Shown here piece after piece: positions 51,101 through 61,589 of a stretch of DNA of 64,000 bases (positions are counted from its first letter, which is position 1; the number at the start of each line of letters is the position of its first letter). The notes under the pieces were generated by a model. That model had not been told where the DNA came from. It did not search any database and worked only from the letters and a program-made list of their open reading frames with translations. The position numbers were made by a program, and so were the translations under genes. Origin of the DNA: Symsagittifera roscoffensis (lineage: Eukaryota > Xenacoelomorpha > Acoela > Convolutidae). The DNA lies in contig NC_087070.1 in assembly GCF_963678635.1 (NCBI RefSeq), positions 20,321,461-20,385,460 of the forward strand, in the 5' to 3' direction.

Positions 51101-54100
51101 GAAACGTAGAAAAATCTGAAAGTTTTAAATACCACCTGAAACTACAAGGAACAAACCTTGCACTAGCAACTGCAATGAAAGTTGCTAATAGCACAAGAAA
51201 ACAAAGTAATGTTAAACGTAAAATCCCAAAATTACAGTTAAAAACGGAAACGTCGAATCAAACAAAAAACGCGATCTGTTCAATGACTACTTCGTCAGCG
51301 TGTGGGGACCAAATGAAGATCAACTTCAAACCAAAATCAAACACAGTGAGCTGAGCAGGTTTATTGTTGACCAAAGCCAGGTCAGCGAATTAATGTAGCT
51401 AAAGGTCAACAAGTGAAGGGGATACGACAATATTGGCAATCTCATTCTGAAGTCATGTCACAAAACTACGCGAATCACTCGCCCTGGTATCTCAAACCTG
51501 CTAAACAAAGGAATTTTCCAGCACTAGGAAACCAACACGAAGTTATTTGCTACAGGGCAATCAGCCTACTTAGCAGTTGCTCAAAAGCACTGGAAAAAAT
51601 CAAATTTGACAAATCTACAGAAAAGTTTAAAATACACAACTCAAAGTCAAAATTATTAGCGGAAACGATTACCCGCCACAATTCAACTTTTTCTCTTCGT
51701 TGACCGAATATCCTAATTGAACGAGAATTTGCAGTTTTATTCTTGGATTTTGACAAAGCATTCGATACTGTACCTCATGATATTTTGCTCAATAAGTTCC
51801 AAACTTTTGGCTTTAGAGGGAAACAATCCCAGGTATACTCATTCCTTACCAACAGGAAGCCAAGCGTCAAGATTGAAGACTGCAGCTCAACCCTGAGAGA
51901 GTCACTAGTGGAGCTCTGCAAGGTTCAGTCTTAGGACCATTGCTCTTCCCACTAGTCATTAATGATTTCCCGGAAACCATGGAAGACATAGAAAGCTTTG
52001 GGTTGGCTTTGGGTTGACTTTAAAGCCATCCTACTAAACCAAACTTTCATTAACACTGCTACTGAAAAATGAACAGTGTTTAGTTACATGCAAACAAAAT
52101 GCAACCCAGCATCAAAAACGGCTTCAAAGGTGACCCAAAAGCATCTCTCCTGAACAAAAATCGGTTTTCAGAAAACTCCCAGCATGGCCTGGGTCTCAGT
52201 ACCGAACAAGCTCACTTGGAACTAAAATTGCATTCGTTGGACAACCAAAGCAATTACTGCTTTTTTCCAAGTCAAACGTAGTCTCACAAAGAAATACCCT
52301 GTTGCCAATAAGCTGAACGAATATACTGGATATACAGTACTCATAGAAACCTACGCATTTAAGGCATAGGAAGGGTTAGCAACAAATGGATTAATTCGTC
52401 AAGTAGATGATTTACAGAAAAACTATGGGACCTGGATTTTCTCCCTCTGAACCTATACATTGAAATGCACGATATACTAAAACTCCTAACCCTGCTCGAA
52501 AAACAGTACGATGAGAAGATGGATAGAAAATCTTCTGAAGCCTGCAAAATAACCCGACAATCATCAAGAGGCAAGTTTGACAATTCAAAAAATCTATTGC
52601 AAAGAACACAACTTTCTCAGACGAGTGAAACATCTTTACAACTGTCTCAATTGCGCCTGCCCAACGTTCAGTCTTAGACCAAACAAAGCGACTCTGACCA
52701 ACATATCTCAGAATTACTTCAATATAAGGTAGAGCGAAGTTAACAAATGCACATGAAGATGAAGATGTGGAAACTCCTATGAAGATGTGGAAACTGCAAT
52801 ATATACAACAAATTGAAATACATTTTGGACTGTAAAAGGGTGAAAATCCCTAGCACAATCGCTCTAAGCCGACAATCTCTGAGCAGACAACGGTTGAGCC
52901 AAAAAAAAAACATTTTATGAAAAAAATTAAATCCTTCAAGTTCTCCCCTGATAATAGTACGAACAGCACTCGCATTAGCATTGAAATTGCTTACAGCGCA
53001 AGCAAATCATGAGGGAATTAAGTTGAAAAAACTTTAGCAGACAAATGAAACTCAATAAGACGATAATTCAATTTTAACCGATTTTTTTTTCAATTGCATA
53101 CCAACTGAAAAAACTAGGTCCGTCCGAGACAAGGACCCCAGACCTTAGGATGCAAAGCTGATGGCTTTACCCCAAGGCCAACTGGGAAGGAGCCTAACAG
53201 ATAAGGCACAGAGACGAAGCGATACCACTAAAATTGCATTTCATGCTAGCTGACAGGACAGGAAAGCCACTAAGTCCAAAGGAAGCAGAAACATTTTCAC
53301 CAGAAGACAACTAAAAAAACTTCGAAATGTTGCCTGGAATGATGTTTCATTTGAGGAAAAAACGTCAAGAAATTTATTAGATAAGGTTTCATGGAAGTTT
53401 AAAAACAATTATCAAATCAAAATTATTGTATAGAATAAGGAAACATACGAAGTGTCAAGGTAAGGAGAGTTACAAATTGCAGGAGTAATTGAAAACATAA
53501 AATGCAACTACAATGAAAACTGTATACAGTAAAAAAATTCTAAGACGTGCAACTGAGCCGACATAGCATAAGCAGGCAAATAAAAAGCCGACAATTTTTT
53601 CGAAACAGAAAATTTCCCTTTAGAAAAAAAAACAGCTCCTGCTCTGATTCAAACCCACAACATTCGGTGTCCCAGGCGTATTCTCCCTGATCTCTCGGCC
53701 ACGAATTCTTAGCAATCAACAAAACATAGTCACTAATAAACCAGCAACATAAGCTAATAAAATGCGAATGCGATGCAGCGAAAGTGATACCGAATACGAA
53801 TAGACACAATTTTGCATGTAACAATTTGGAATATAACAAACTGAAGGCATCCACCCACACTAACTTTGCATGCAAAAAATTGTAACTAAAAATTCGCGAC
53901 ATAGTGGGTTTAACAATTTCTGAAATCGAAATTTTATTATTCATAATGTTGTTTGAAACAAATAGCTTTTTTCGGTTCATTCGATGATTTAAAAATGCAT
54001 CAACTGAGTTAATTTACTACTAATCGAATTCAAAGCACATGCTATCAAAAAGCCATAAAGGTGCCACCAAAAGTTAGAAAAAATAATAGTCGTACTATTA

Positions 54101-55555
54101 CACTGCGCTCACTAAAACTCCCAAGTGTAAATAGTTAGCTTACATTTAGTGCGTGAAACCAACACAGAAAATGCTAGAAAAAAAATAATGAAGAAACAAA
54201 TTGCTGAAAACATGCCGAGGCAACTTAAATTCCACTTCGATTTTTAAAGTTGGTCGTTTTTCGTAACCCTACATTTTTCGCTGTTCTGAACGGCAGTGAA
54301 CTGAAATGTTAAAAAATCAGTAGTAGAATCGCGAAAAATAAAACTACGGTGTTCGCAACCTGTATTGCGAGGGAGATTCTCTGCTTAAGAAAACTACCTG
54401 CATTGGGGTCCCTAGGTACATATGTAACATTCGTCCAGAAATTACACAGCGACAGAAATTACATTGCGACGGTTTGAGCCATGCAAGCGTTATACACTTA
54501 GTTGAACCGAAAACCATATTTTGTTTTATCCATCTCATGCTACTCATGAGAAACTGTCCAATTTCTCTCACTTGATATGCAGCTTGTCGCATGAACTGCT
54601 TAGCACTTTCCCTCCAAATTGCAGGAACAGTGATCACCCATCGGATGTCTTCATTCTTTAGTGTTACCGTGGACTGGTCATTGAGCTCCTGTAGAGCATG
54701 CTCACGGAAGAATTTAAGAGATAGAGCGAACACTTTCATCGCTGAGACTTCTTTCCCATTGACGGCTAATATGGTCGTGTCTTTTGTTATGTCCTGAAAC
54801 AAAATAATGTTCAAAATATTTTATCGCATTTATCAATAGGGTAAAAAATCAACATATTTCAGATCACTTTCAATTTTGAGGAAATTAGCTAATGGTATTG
54901 GTATCTTCTGAAGACCACTTACTAAATTGTTATAAAGTGTCATCTTAAATTTGTCAAAATACATCCATTTCTTTGCTTCTTGTGACTCCAAGTCATGAAA
55001 GTAGTCCCTGGCTGCGTAACCGAAGGAATGGAAGCTCCCGTTGGGATCAAGCAGAAGGCAACTTGGTGTCTTTTGATTGTTAATTCCTGGATCTCCGCCC
55101 TCCCACCTTCGCATGACATGGATATTTCCTGGGTCTCGAACGAAGCAGAAGGCATACCCACTAAACGCTGTACCAAAGTCAATTGCCACTAAAACATGAT
55201 TCATTGAAACATCTGATTGAAAATTATATAAACACAGTTTTCTCGTTAAAATCTAACCAATGACGACATATTTTCGGGATGACTCGTGAATATTAACAAG
55301 ATTAACTATGGGAGCTGCCACTTCATCTCCACGGGGTGTAAAAGGAACTAAGCCTGATGACGTTGGTGACACTGGAGAGCTATCAGAAGCATATCCAGGA
55401 GAATTTTTGGTGTTGAAGAAAATATTGTGACTGTTTATTTCCTTAGACACATTCGTATATATGAAGTGTGTACTAGATGATGTTTCTGATGACGGCGATG
55501 CTTTCACATCTGCTTTAGGCTCGTTAGAGCTGGAGTGATTAACTACTGCTGACAT
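38634..55555 (-). CDS. HSPA12: HSPA12-like Hsp70-family protein, complete gene, eight coding exons
   Basis: Atypical Hsp70-related ATPase of the HSPA12A/B family, cytosolic by family and by the lack of a visible signal peptide. Exons on the minus strand: 55555-55258, 55212-54923, 54793-54572, 47239-47041, 42341-42148, 40230-40032, 39739-39524 and 39172-38634 (TGA). They join in frame to 718 codons with GT-AG introns of 45, 129, 7332, 4699, 1917, 292 and 351 nt. Residues 1-99 are a Ser/Pro/Thr-rich tail, longer than in vertebrate HSPA12. The phosphate-1 loop DFGTAFSG is at 111-118, [10 protein letters not shown] is in exon 3, IALEPEAAS in exon 4, phosphate-2 loop DCGGGTVD at 344-351, adenosine motif LVGGFAES at 511-518, and the family ending DINFLSN at the C-terminus. 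No nonsense changes. The first coding exon has an acceptor at 55563, so a 5'UTR exon lies further upstream. Confidence 0.95.
39524..39739 (-). CDS. HSPA12: HSPA12 coding exon 7
   Basis: Reads [30 protein letters not shown] and IIPQ. Acceptor is TTGTAG and donor GTAGAT. A 39-bp piece (39651-39689) is copied at 41716-41754. Confidence 0.92.
40032..40230 (-). CDS. HSPA12: HSPA12 coding exon 6
   Basis: Reads [19 protein letters not shown] and VRWSSEG. Acceptor is GGCAG and donor GTCAGT. Its 5' end and the adjoining intron are duplicated at 41283-41700. Confidence 0.92.
40725..41150. repeat. Dispersed intronic repeat family, copy in intron 5
   Basis: Shares with 37140-37560, 45370-45850 and 47255-47545 a series of landmarks: aatgaacgcaag, then gaatttctagaacaattta, then gagaaaactgga, then the aaaaaatcatcgcgacctat region. 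No ORF. The origin is unknown. Confidence 0.6.
41166..41872. repeat. Scrambled duplication of HSPA12 exon fragments, bounded by 115-bp direct repeats
   Basis: 41166-41280 and 41758-41872 are the same 115 bp. Between them, 41283-41700 copies 40199-40646 (the first 32 bp of exon 6 with its acceptor and intron 5). 41698-41715 copies a bit of intron 6 (near 39922), and 41716-41754 copies 39 bp of exon 7. Intronic sequence is included, so the copy was made from DNA, not from spliced mRNA. Confidence 0.88.
42148..42341 (-). CDS. HSPA12: HSPA12 coding exon 5
   Basis: Carries the second phosphate loop [14 protein letters not shown] and [20 protein letters not shown]. Acceptor is TTTCAG and donor GTAATT. 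Confidence 0.92.
43020..43285. repeat. Degraded relative of the hAT MITE
   Basis: Similar to the first two thirds of 31916-32310, with shared gggagcgcgcgcc and caaagtgcccaaaaac. The terminal repeat is damaged and no target duplication is visible. It lies in HSPA12 intron 4. Confidence 0.65.
44262..44745 (-). repeat. tRNA-like SINE copy in HSPA12 intron 4
   Basis: The minus strand has CGTGGCACAGATGCGAG (box A-like) and GGATCGAATCC (box B) at 44450-44377. The body matches 35815-36245 and 53541-54110. Confidence 0.65.
44855..45190 (-). repeat. SINE body copy without tRNA-like head
   Basis: Shares agcagctacatatgctaata and tttgcatgttat with the copies around it, but lacks the box A/B part. Confidence 0.55.
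45370..45850. repeat. Dispersed intronic repeat family, copy in intron 4
   Basis: A long copy of the family described at 40725-41150, with the same landmarks in the same order. Confidence 0.6.
46700..46860 (-). repeat. tRNA-like module in intron 4
   Basis: The minus strand has ATGGCGTTGATGCCAGG (box A-like) and GAGATTCAAATCC (box B) about 35 nt apart. It is followed by the family-typical ataagcctt on the other side. Confidence 0.55.
47041..47239 (-). CDS. HSPA12: HSPA12 coding exon 4
   Basis: Reads [20 protein letters not shown], then CRRLRK, and ends at HDG before donor GTGAGC. It restores the conserved [13 protein letters not shown] segment missing from the flanking exons. Acceptor is TTCTAG. 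Confidence 0.88.
48157..48690 (-). repeat. Dispersed hairpin-bearing repeat, copy 2
   Basis: Inverted relative of 18370-18890, in HSPA12 intron 3. The ctttcgatacgaaag hairpin is intact; the GC-rich one is decayed here. Confidence 0.6.
49264..49990 (+). pseudogene. Gypsy RNase H remnant in HSPA12 intron 3
   Basis: Frames give [18 protein letters not shown] (the RNase H TDHKA block, near 49628), a decayed WVDR-like segment, and then [20 protein letters not shown] and EPNGDP (near 49770-49850). Many stops. It is opposite in strand to HSPA12. The continuing sequence at 50040-50620 is a diverged copy of the end of the 1.88-kb repeat, so it is the same lineage as 19.6-29 kb. Confidence 0.75.
50040..50620 (+). 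repeat. Diverged third copy of the gypsy pol linker
   Basis: Similar to 20830-21370 and 27330-27870 (shared ttttgaactac, aagaagcagtca, ggcggagaggagagaa, aatggggaagatgca). It directly follows the RNase H remnant, which supports reading the 3' part of the 1.88-kb repeat as pol sequence, not LTR. Confidence 0.7.
51240..52860 (+). pseudogene. Degraded non-LTR (LINE) reverse transcriptase
   Basis: Decayed frames include [15 protein letters not shown] (the pre-RT linker common in CR1/jockey-type ORF2), [33 protein letters not shown] and [18 protein letters not shown]. The FADD region is not clearly preserved. It is 5' and 3' degraded and on the strand opposite to HSPA12. Confidence 0.7.
53541..54110 (-). 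repeat. tRNA-like SINE copy in intron 3
   Basis: The minus strand has CGTGGCCGAGAGATCAGGG (box A, Ser/Leu tRNA-like) and GGGTTTGAATC (box B) at 53706-53640. This is the longest copy, with body up to about 54110. A further weak tRNA-like stretch lies at 53101-53185. Confidence 0.65.
54572..54793 (-). CDS. HSPA12: HSPA12 coding exon 3
   Basis: 74 codons with [29 protein letters not shown] and QAAYQ at the end, before donor GTGAGA. Acceptor is TTTCAG. Confidence 0.92.
54923..55212 (-). CDS. HSPA12: HSPA12 coding exon 2
   Basis: Encodes the start of the ATPase: [35 protein letters not shown] and [10 protein letters not shown]. It is separated from exon 1 by a 45-nt intron and ends at donor GTAAGT. 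Confidence 0.92.
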
Positions 55556-55562
55556 CGCACAT
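55258..55562 (-). CDS. HSPA12: HSPA12 coding exon 1
   Basis: Acceptor TTTCAG precedes 55562. The ATG used is 55555-55553, in frame with the ATPase; another ATG at the exon edge is out of frame. It encodes the disordered N-terminal tail and ends ATT G before donor GTTAGA. Confidence 0.85.
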
Positions 55563-55875
55563 CTGAAACAATCAATTGTAGCATTAAGAATTTTCATTAT
55601 GCGAATCCTACTCAAATTGGTGTCATTTATATAACACAGAGGCGAAGCCGAGCTTCACACCACTTGCGATACAATCCTAAATCGGAAAAAAAATCAGAAA
55701 TTCCGAGATCTATCAAAACGAATAACAGAAGTATCAAAAACTCACACCAAGACAATAGAAGGTAAAAAAAGAATCAGAAGAAAATTTACTAAGCTGTAAA
55801 CAAGCCGAAAATATCTAAGAAACCCTTTAAAGCCGAAAATAACAAAGAATTAAAAACTAATGAAAAGTTTTATAC

Positions 55876-56710
55876 CCCCCATTCCCCTCAATACACACAA
55901 CAAAAATTTCGCTTATCGAACGACGAAATATGAGACCAAAAAGCCGAAATGAAATAGGCCTAAACTTATCAACCCGAGAAAAAAAAAGAAATCAAACAAC
56001 AAAATGAAAATTAAGAAGACTTGAAAACTAAAAAAAAAGTTGTTAAAGCCCATCCCCTTCAATACACACACACACACACACACACAATTTTTTTGCCCAT
56101 CAAACGACAAATTATGGGACCAATAAGCCGATATAAAATAGACTGAAACCTGATTAAACCGAGATTAAAAAGAAAAAACAAAAAAATGAAATTTAAAACA
56201 AAAAAAAGACTGAATAACTGATAACAATTTGTTATAGTCCCATCCCCTTCATTACACCCACACGTACACAACTTTTTGCTTATTAAAAGACGCAGTATGA
56301 GGCCAAATAACCGAAAAAAATGGCCCGAAAATAATTTTAGCGAGACCATAAAGAAAAACATGAAATGAAACAAAACAAGTAGGTGAAATTAAAATCAACC
56401 TAGAAAAGAAATTTCGAATTTTCAACAAAGACGACTGCAGCAGTTCAGAACGCAACGGGCTGCAAATGGTGGGCTTGAAATGGAGATAATCGTGTGGACA
56501 AAGTAGTTAACGTGAAAAAGTCTAAGACCCAATTGCAATACTATTGCTTATCGTAAGGGTATACCCCCCATTCCCCTCAATACACACAACAAAAATTTCG
56601 CTTATCGAACGACGAAATATGAGGCCAAAAAGAAATAGGCCGAAACTTATCAACCCGAGAAAAAAAGAAATCAAACAAAATGAAATTTAAGAAGACTTGA
56701 TAATCTGGGC
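55876..56710. repeat. Tandem repeats of about 170-180 bp upstream of HSPA12
   Basis: Four copies begin with a ccattcccctcaatacacac-like phrase at about 55876, 56049, 56231 and 56562. The first and last copies are closest to each other. An (AC)n run at 56063-56087 lies in copy 2. The 5'UTR exon and promoter of HSPA12 should lie in or near this region, but I cannot locate them. Confidence 0.75.
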
Positions 56711-56866
56711 CATTCGACTAGATTGCTCTACAGTTTATAAATAATCATAATAAACAGGAATTTAGAAAAAACAAATCCAAGGGAGTTAGCTCCCTTTCAG
56801 TTTTTGTCAAATCAAAAGTTTTAAAAGTTTAGTTTTCAACTGTTTTTAGAGTTCATGCATCGGCAG

Positions 56867-59700
56867 TCAATTCTTCACAAGCATGGATCGTTTTTGTTGA
56901 ATTTCTTTAAAATATCTCCAGAAAACATTCGTTATTAGTTCTTTTATGTTTTGGTGCTCCATGACATCGAATTTAAGGTGCTCATTCAGGGCGTTCGTAA
57001 TATTGCAGGCTCTCAGGAAAAAATCAGATTCTGATTTTTGCAGTCGAAATTGTTTGCTTTCGTATTTTTTCAAACTTTCATTTCTTGTTTGTCCTTTTTT
57101 TCCTTAACACATGAATTTTTTCCATTGTAGGTCAGTTTTTCCTGTTAGGATTTTGTGCAGTAGCAGTGGAATGTGTAATTCATGATAAAGTGACAGAGGA
57201 AGGATATGTAGGGAAATCAATCGATCTTTGTATTCTTGAGTTGGACTCAATACCCATGCTGTTGCTTTCTTTTGTACACTTTCAATTACTTTGAGATCTC
57301 TTTTTGATGGTTTCCATAATGATGAGCCATAACTTACAAAAGGTGCAACATATGATTTGTATGATTTTAATTTCATGGCTTTTGTTATTTTGGAGATATT
57401 TCTTTTCACAGAGCATAATGCCTTCAGAGCTTTGGCAGATCTATTTGTAGCCTTCTCAGTTCAACTTAAGGTGCTAGTGATTATCAGACATTTATCTTTC
57501 TTTTCTGCTGTTTCTTCAAGAGCAGTTCCATTTACTTCAACTTTTGCATTTCCTTTCACACTGAGAATTTTGGTTTTTGACACATTTACTGCCATTAATA
57601 TCTTCACACACCAATTCCAAATTCTCTTCGCATCGATATTTAAAATTAATTGGTCATTGCAAACAATTTAGTAATCGTTTGCGTAGCCAAAACTTGCTGA
57701 CATTGCACAATCTGGTAGGTCATTTAAATAGAGAATTATCATCAAAGGTCCGAGAATTGACCCCTGAGGCACACCACTGTGTACTGGTAATGGCTCGGAT
57801 ACTGCTTGTCCAATGCGAACTTTTTTTTTCTATCTGTTAGAAAAACTTTTAGTACCTTTAAACCTTGTACTGTGAAAGCAAAGCTCCTAATTTTTTCAAT
57901 TATCATTGCGTGGTTCACCTTGTCGAATGCCTTTTAGAAATCTAGGTAGAAGCAAGCCAGGTAATTTGTTTCGATATTATCAGAGTAAGTATATACCTCA
58001 TGGAGATACTCAATGAGGTTTGTAACAGTAGATCGTTTTTGTCGGAAGCCGTGTTGTGAGTTTGAGATGCTGAATTTTACCAATGAAATCATTTTATCGA
58101 AAATTAATTTTTCTAACACCTTTGAGATAACCGTTAGCAGACTTATTGGTCGGTAGTTTGAGACAATTTTTTTGCCTCCCTCTTTGAAGATCGGAACAAT
58201 TTCGCTGATTTTCCGTGTTGACGGAAAAACCCATTTGTTAACAATACAAAGTAGATAAAGAGATTAAGAGATAGAACAGCTTAGTTTTCTCAAAAGAACG
58301 TTTCCTAGGTTATCAGGTTTTTTGACTTTGTTGATATCCAAGCTTTCAAGGATTTTTTCGATTTCCGTTGCGGTAAAATGGAAATTCGCTATTTTACAAA
58401 CATGAGAAGGGTTATTCTCGCCTACATAGAGGGAGTGGCTAAGAACTGACTGAAAATATTTATTGAATAAAATGGCTTTATCGATATTTGATGTAGCTCA
58501 ATGATCATCGAGGTAGACATCACCTGGGATTGTATCTGTTTTTCGGTTACTTTTAAAGTAATTTTGCAATTTTGAGAAGTTAGCATCAACAAATAAGTTT
58601 TCTTCGTATACTCTTTGGTCTTCGCTTAAGTTAAACTCGAGGTGTTTTTCAAATGTTTTCAGTTTGTGTGTAACTGACATTCGGTCACGTTTTTTTCACA
58701 TTTTCTGCGCATTGTATCCATAATTTTGATGAGATTTGATGTTTCAGATGTTACCCAAGGTGCCAGAGAGCTTCGATGTTTTGTTTTCCTGGAGATGTGC
58801 TTTTCGATTTTGTTAAGTAGCCAAACGAATCACAAATCAGTCATTAGATCAACATTGCTTGCTGTAGCAGTGTGGGTTAAATGGGTTTTCATTGATGTAT
58901 TGGTTTATTTCGTCCCAGTTTGCTTTTGTAGAATGAGAATCCTTGGAAGCCATTGCGGTCATTTCCTTCTTTTTCTCTATTGTAATCATTTTTTTAAAAT
59001 TAGGTTGACTTTTGCGTGGTAGGGAGGATAATCCGTTTTATACAAGGATGTGAGTATATTGTCTTTTTTCACGAGAGTTAACAAATCTGGGTGGTTGCAG
59101 AGTATTACGTCTAGTTGTACTTTTTATTTTCCCGTTATCATTTGTTCGAAGTTAAGATCTGCAAGAGCGTCCAGAAAGCCCTGTTCGTCTTCATCAGAGG
59201 AGATTAGGGTCGCCCAGTCCGTTTGAGCAAAGTTGATGTCTCCAGTAATCATCACGTTTCTTACATTTAATTCTATTTGCTTTTGCCTAATAAAATATAG
59301 AAAAATCAATAGGGATTTTGACGACCAGCGGTATTCGCTTCCTTTGGGGGCACAGTATATGCAAGCTATATTGACGGAGTTTTTGATCAAGAGCTTGACT
59401 ATTAGGCAGTCATTGAAAGTTGAGGGTATGCAGTAGTGAGGTATTTCGTGGTTTCTCCCAATTATAACACCTCCATATTTTGATTTGCCGTTAACGCTCT
59501 GCCTGTTTGTCCTATGGATGTTAAATTTGTCAAGAAATATTGCTCCTGAGGTCACATTTCCAGTTAACGACGTCTCTGTCAGACGAATGATATCGTAGAT
59601 ATTTTTAGATTGGATGGCAATCGAGAATAGAGTTCTTCTAGAATATTCTAAGATGCTTCTGACATTATAGAGGAGTAGATTAGCTTTTTGTCTTAATCAA
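56867..59700 (-). pseudogene. LINE ORF2: endonuclease and reverse transcriptase
   Basis: The endonuclease starts LLLYNVRSI (about 59676) and includes YGGVIIGRN, IACIYCAPKGS and VMITGDINFAQTDW (59124-59555). RT includes SQHGFRQKRSTVTNLIEYLH (58060), KAFDKVNH, SGVPQGSILGPLMI (about 57760, with a frame break) and a later SYVAPFVSYGSSLWKPSK block (57350). The C-terminal part is 57409-57104 and 57073-56867. The YADD region shows YANDY at about 57690, so the catalytic motif is damaged. Confidence 0.8.
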
Positions 59701-59929
59701 TTGTTGACTGTTGTTTCAGATTTAGGCGATATCACTATCCATTGGTTTCGTTCTCTTTTGTATAGCTTGCCATCCCTTACACTAAAGTCTTTCTTATTTT
59801 GCCCCTGATCTATAAGTTCTCTTCTTTTCTATAAAGATTCGTTTTCTATCGCGGCTTCTTCGTTTGTTAGTTTAGTTCCTTGCTTATGAATACTACAGCT
59901 CCATAGTTTTTCAGTTTTTGTGCTTTTGA

Positions 59930-61200
59930 TCAGATCAACCGTTTCAACCATACATTTGGCAGTTTAAGAAGTATCGTTCTGTCGCGATCATTACCTCTTT
60001 GGCCTAGTGTAATCAAGTCGTTGAACTTACATTCAATCTCCATCAGGAATTTTTGTACTTCGTAGAAGTCCTGTTCTTGGCGCTTTCTAGGATCCTTGTC
60101 ATCGCTCTCTTTTACTCCTATTATCCTTATTCCTAATGTCTGGTTATTGTTATTGATTTTTTCCGATGTGGTTAAATTTGATTCCTTTTGATTTGGTTTT
60201 ATTTCGGGTTGTTTTGCTGGTTTTGATAGTATGTTTTTAATTTCCGAGACTGTTTTCTTAAGTTCTTTCATCTCATTTTTCATTTTTTCAAGATTCTCCT
60301 CCTTTACTGCGTCTGGTTTTGCCAGTAGTGACTTTATCTTTTCTGGTTGGTTTGCCGAAACGCACGTGTTACACAGTAAAAGTATGTTCATGCCCAAATC
60401 CTTTATACCGGACAATGCGTTCTTACTAAGTTTGGTGCATTATGCTGTCTGATGCACTCAACATCCACATGTATGCAATCGAAAGATTGCTCTCTTGCAT
60501 TTATGAGGGTGGTAAAAACTTCGGGACTTGTTTTATTATTGAATGACCGGTGGTGCCTAAGGGTTACCTTTGGAAAATCAATACTAAAAATACTAACTGT
60601 TCTATTGGCGTGGTTGATACCAATGGCTACAGTGGCAGTTGTTTGTTTTGCAGTTGACAACTTTCGAGTTTCCTGCGTAGTTCATTTCGTTTTTGTATTT
60701 CGAATACAAAACTTTTTCTTTGACTAGATTTTTGACGTTGTTCAGACTGTCGCTGTTGAGGTGAATTTTATCTGATTTGAAATAGCGTCTGCCAGACGTG
60801 AAACTGCTGACACTTCGATATTTCCACTCAGCTTTTTGTTTGAATCTGGGAGATATTCTTTATGCTCTTGCTTTGACGATATCGTTCGTTACACTCGCTC
60901 TCTCTCTATTTTCGTCGCGTTCAGGAATTCCCAGGACAAAGACGCTGCTGCGGGTTCCCTGGCAGGCAAAATCAGCAAATTCTATCAGATCTTGCGCAAC
61001 TTTTTGCGGAGTCTTCGACGAGGGTTCGAAACCGTCAAAGAGGTCGTTTCCTCCAATGAAAATTATGATGATTTCAAAGCGACATGCGGGTGGAACATAT
61101 CCGTATAAATGCCTGATGCTGGCCCCAAGGAGCGACAAGATGCTGAGGTTTCCGGCATCTAGGAATCTCGCTTGGGAATCCGCAATCGAGCTTGAACCCT
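59930..61200 (-). pseudogene. LINE ORF1: esterase-like plus coiled coil
   Basis: From the 5' side, frames give IADSQARFL (SGNH block I, with Ala where Gly is usual), LLGASIRHLYG, IIIFIGGNDLF (block III, 61060-61030) and SDKIHLNSDSL (block V, about 60770). A Cys/His-containing stretch follows (60660-60403, with FDCIHVDVECI). Last is a 161-codon frame at 60415-59930 with a Lys/Glu heptad region (EENLEKMKNEMKELKKTVSE) predicted to form a coiled coil. Esterase modules of CR1 ORF1 are thought to act on membranes or RNP; that role is inference here. Frame breaks separate the parts. Confidence 0.7.
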
Positions 61201-61432
61201 ATGATACTTAAGTACGCGCTCGAAACGTACCAAAAAAACTCCCAGAACGATTATTACAGAAAGCACTAAAAAGTGGAGTCCAAGAAAGGTCGTGGGATTG
61301 CCTGAGTATTCCTTTAAAGTGGCTGAAGGCAATCTCTGATTAAATATTCAAGCTTAAGACTGATCCAGGTAAAAATTAACCAAAAATCAGACAGTCGAAG
61401 CGCAGGAGAGCAGGGGACAATCAGTTCATTTA

Positions 61433-61433
61433 T

Positions 61434-61475
<42 letters not shown>

Positions 61476-61490
61476 TACTACTACTACTAT

Positions 61491-61530
<40 letters not shown>
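61433..61530. repeat. (CTA)n microsatellite
   Basis: About 98 bp of CTA/TAC repeats with a few interruptions, just upstream of the 5' end of the CR1-like LINE. Confidence 0.95.
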
Positions 61531-61531
<1 letters not shown>

Positions 61532-61589
61532 AAAGACTATTCCTTATATAGGCGGCAGAAATACAAGTATGAGCATCAAGATCTACAGG

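Larger units (their letters stand above)
56720..61210 (-). mobile_element. CR1-like non-LTR retrotransposon (LINE), decayed
   Basis: Minus-strand order: SGNH esterase-like domain, coiled coil, apurinic-type endonuclease, reverse transcriptase, C-terminal domain. An esterase in ORF1 is known from CR1-like LINEs and points to that group. Stops and frameshifts are frequent, so this copy is inactive. Confidence 0.8.
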
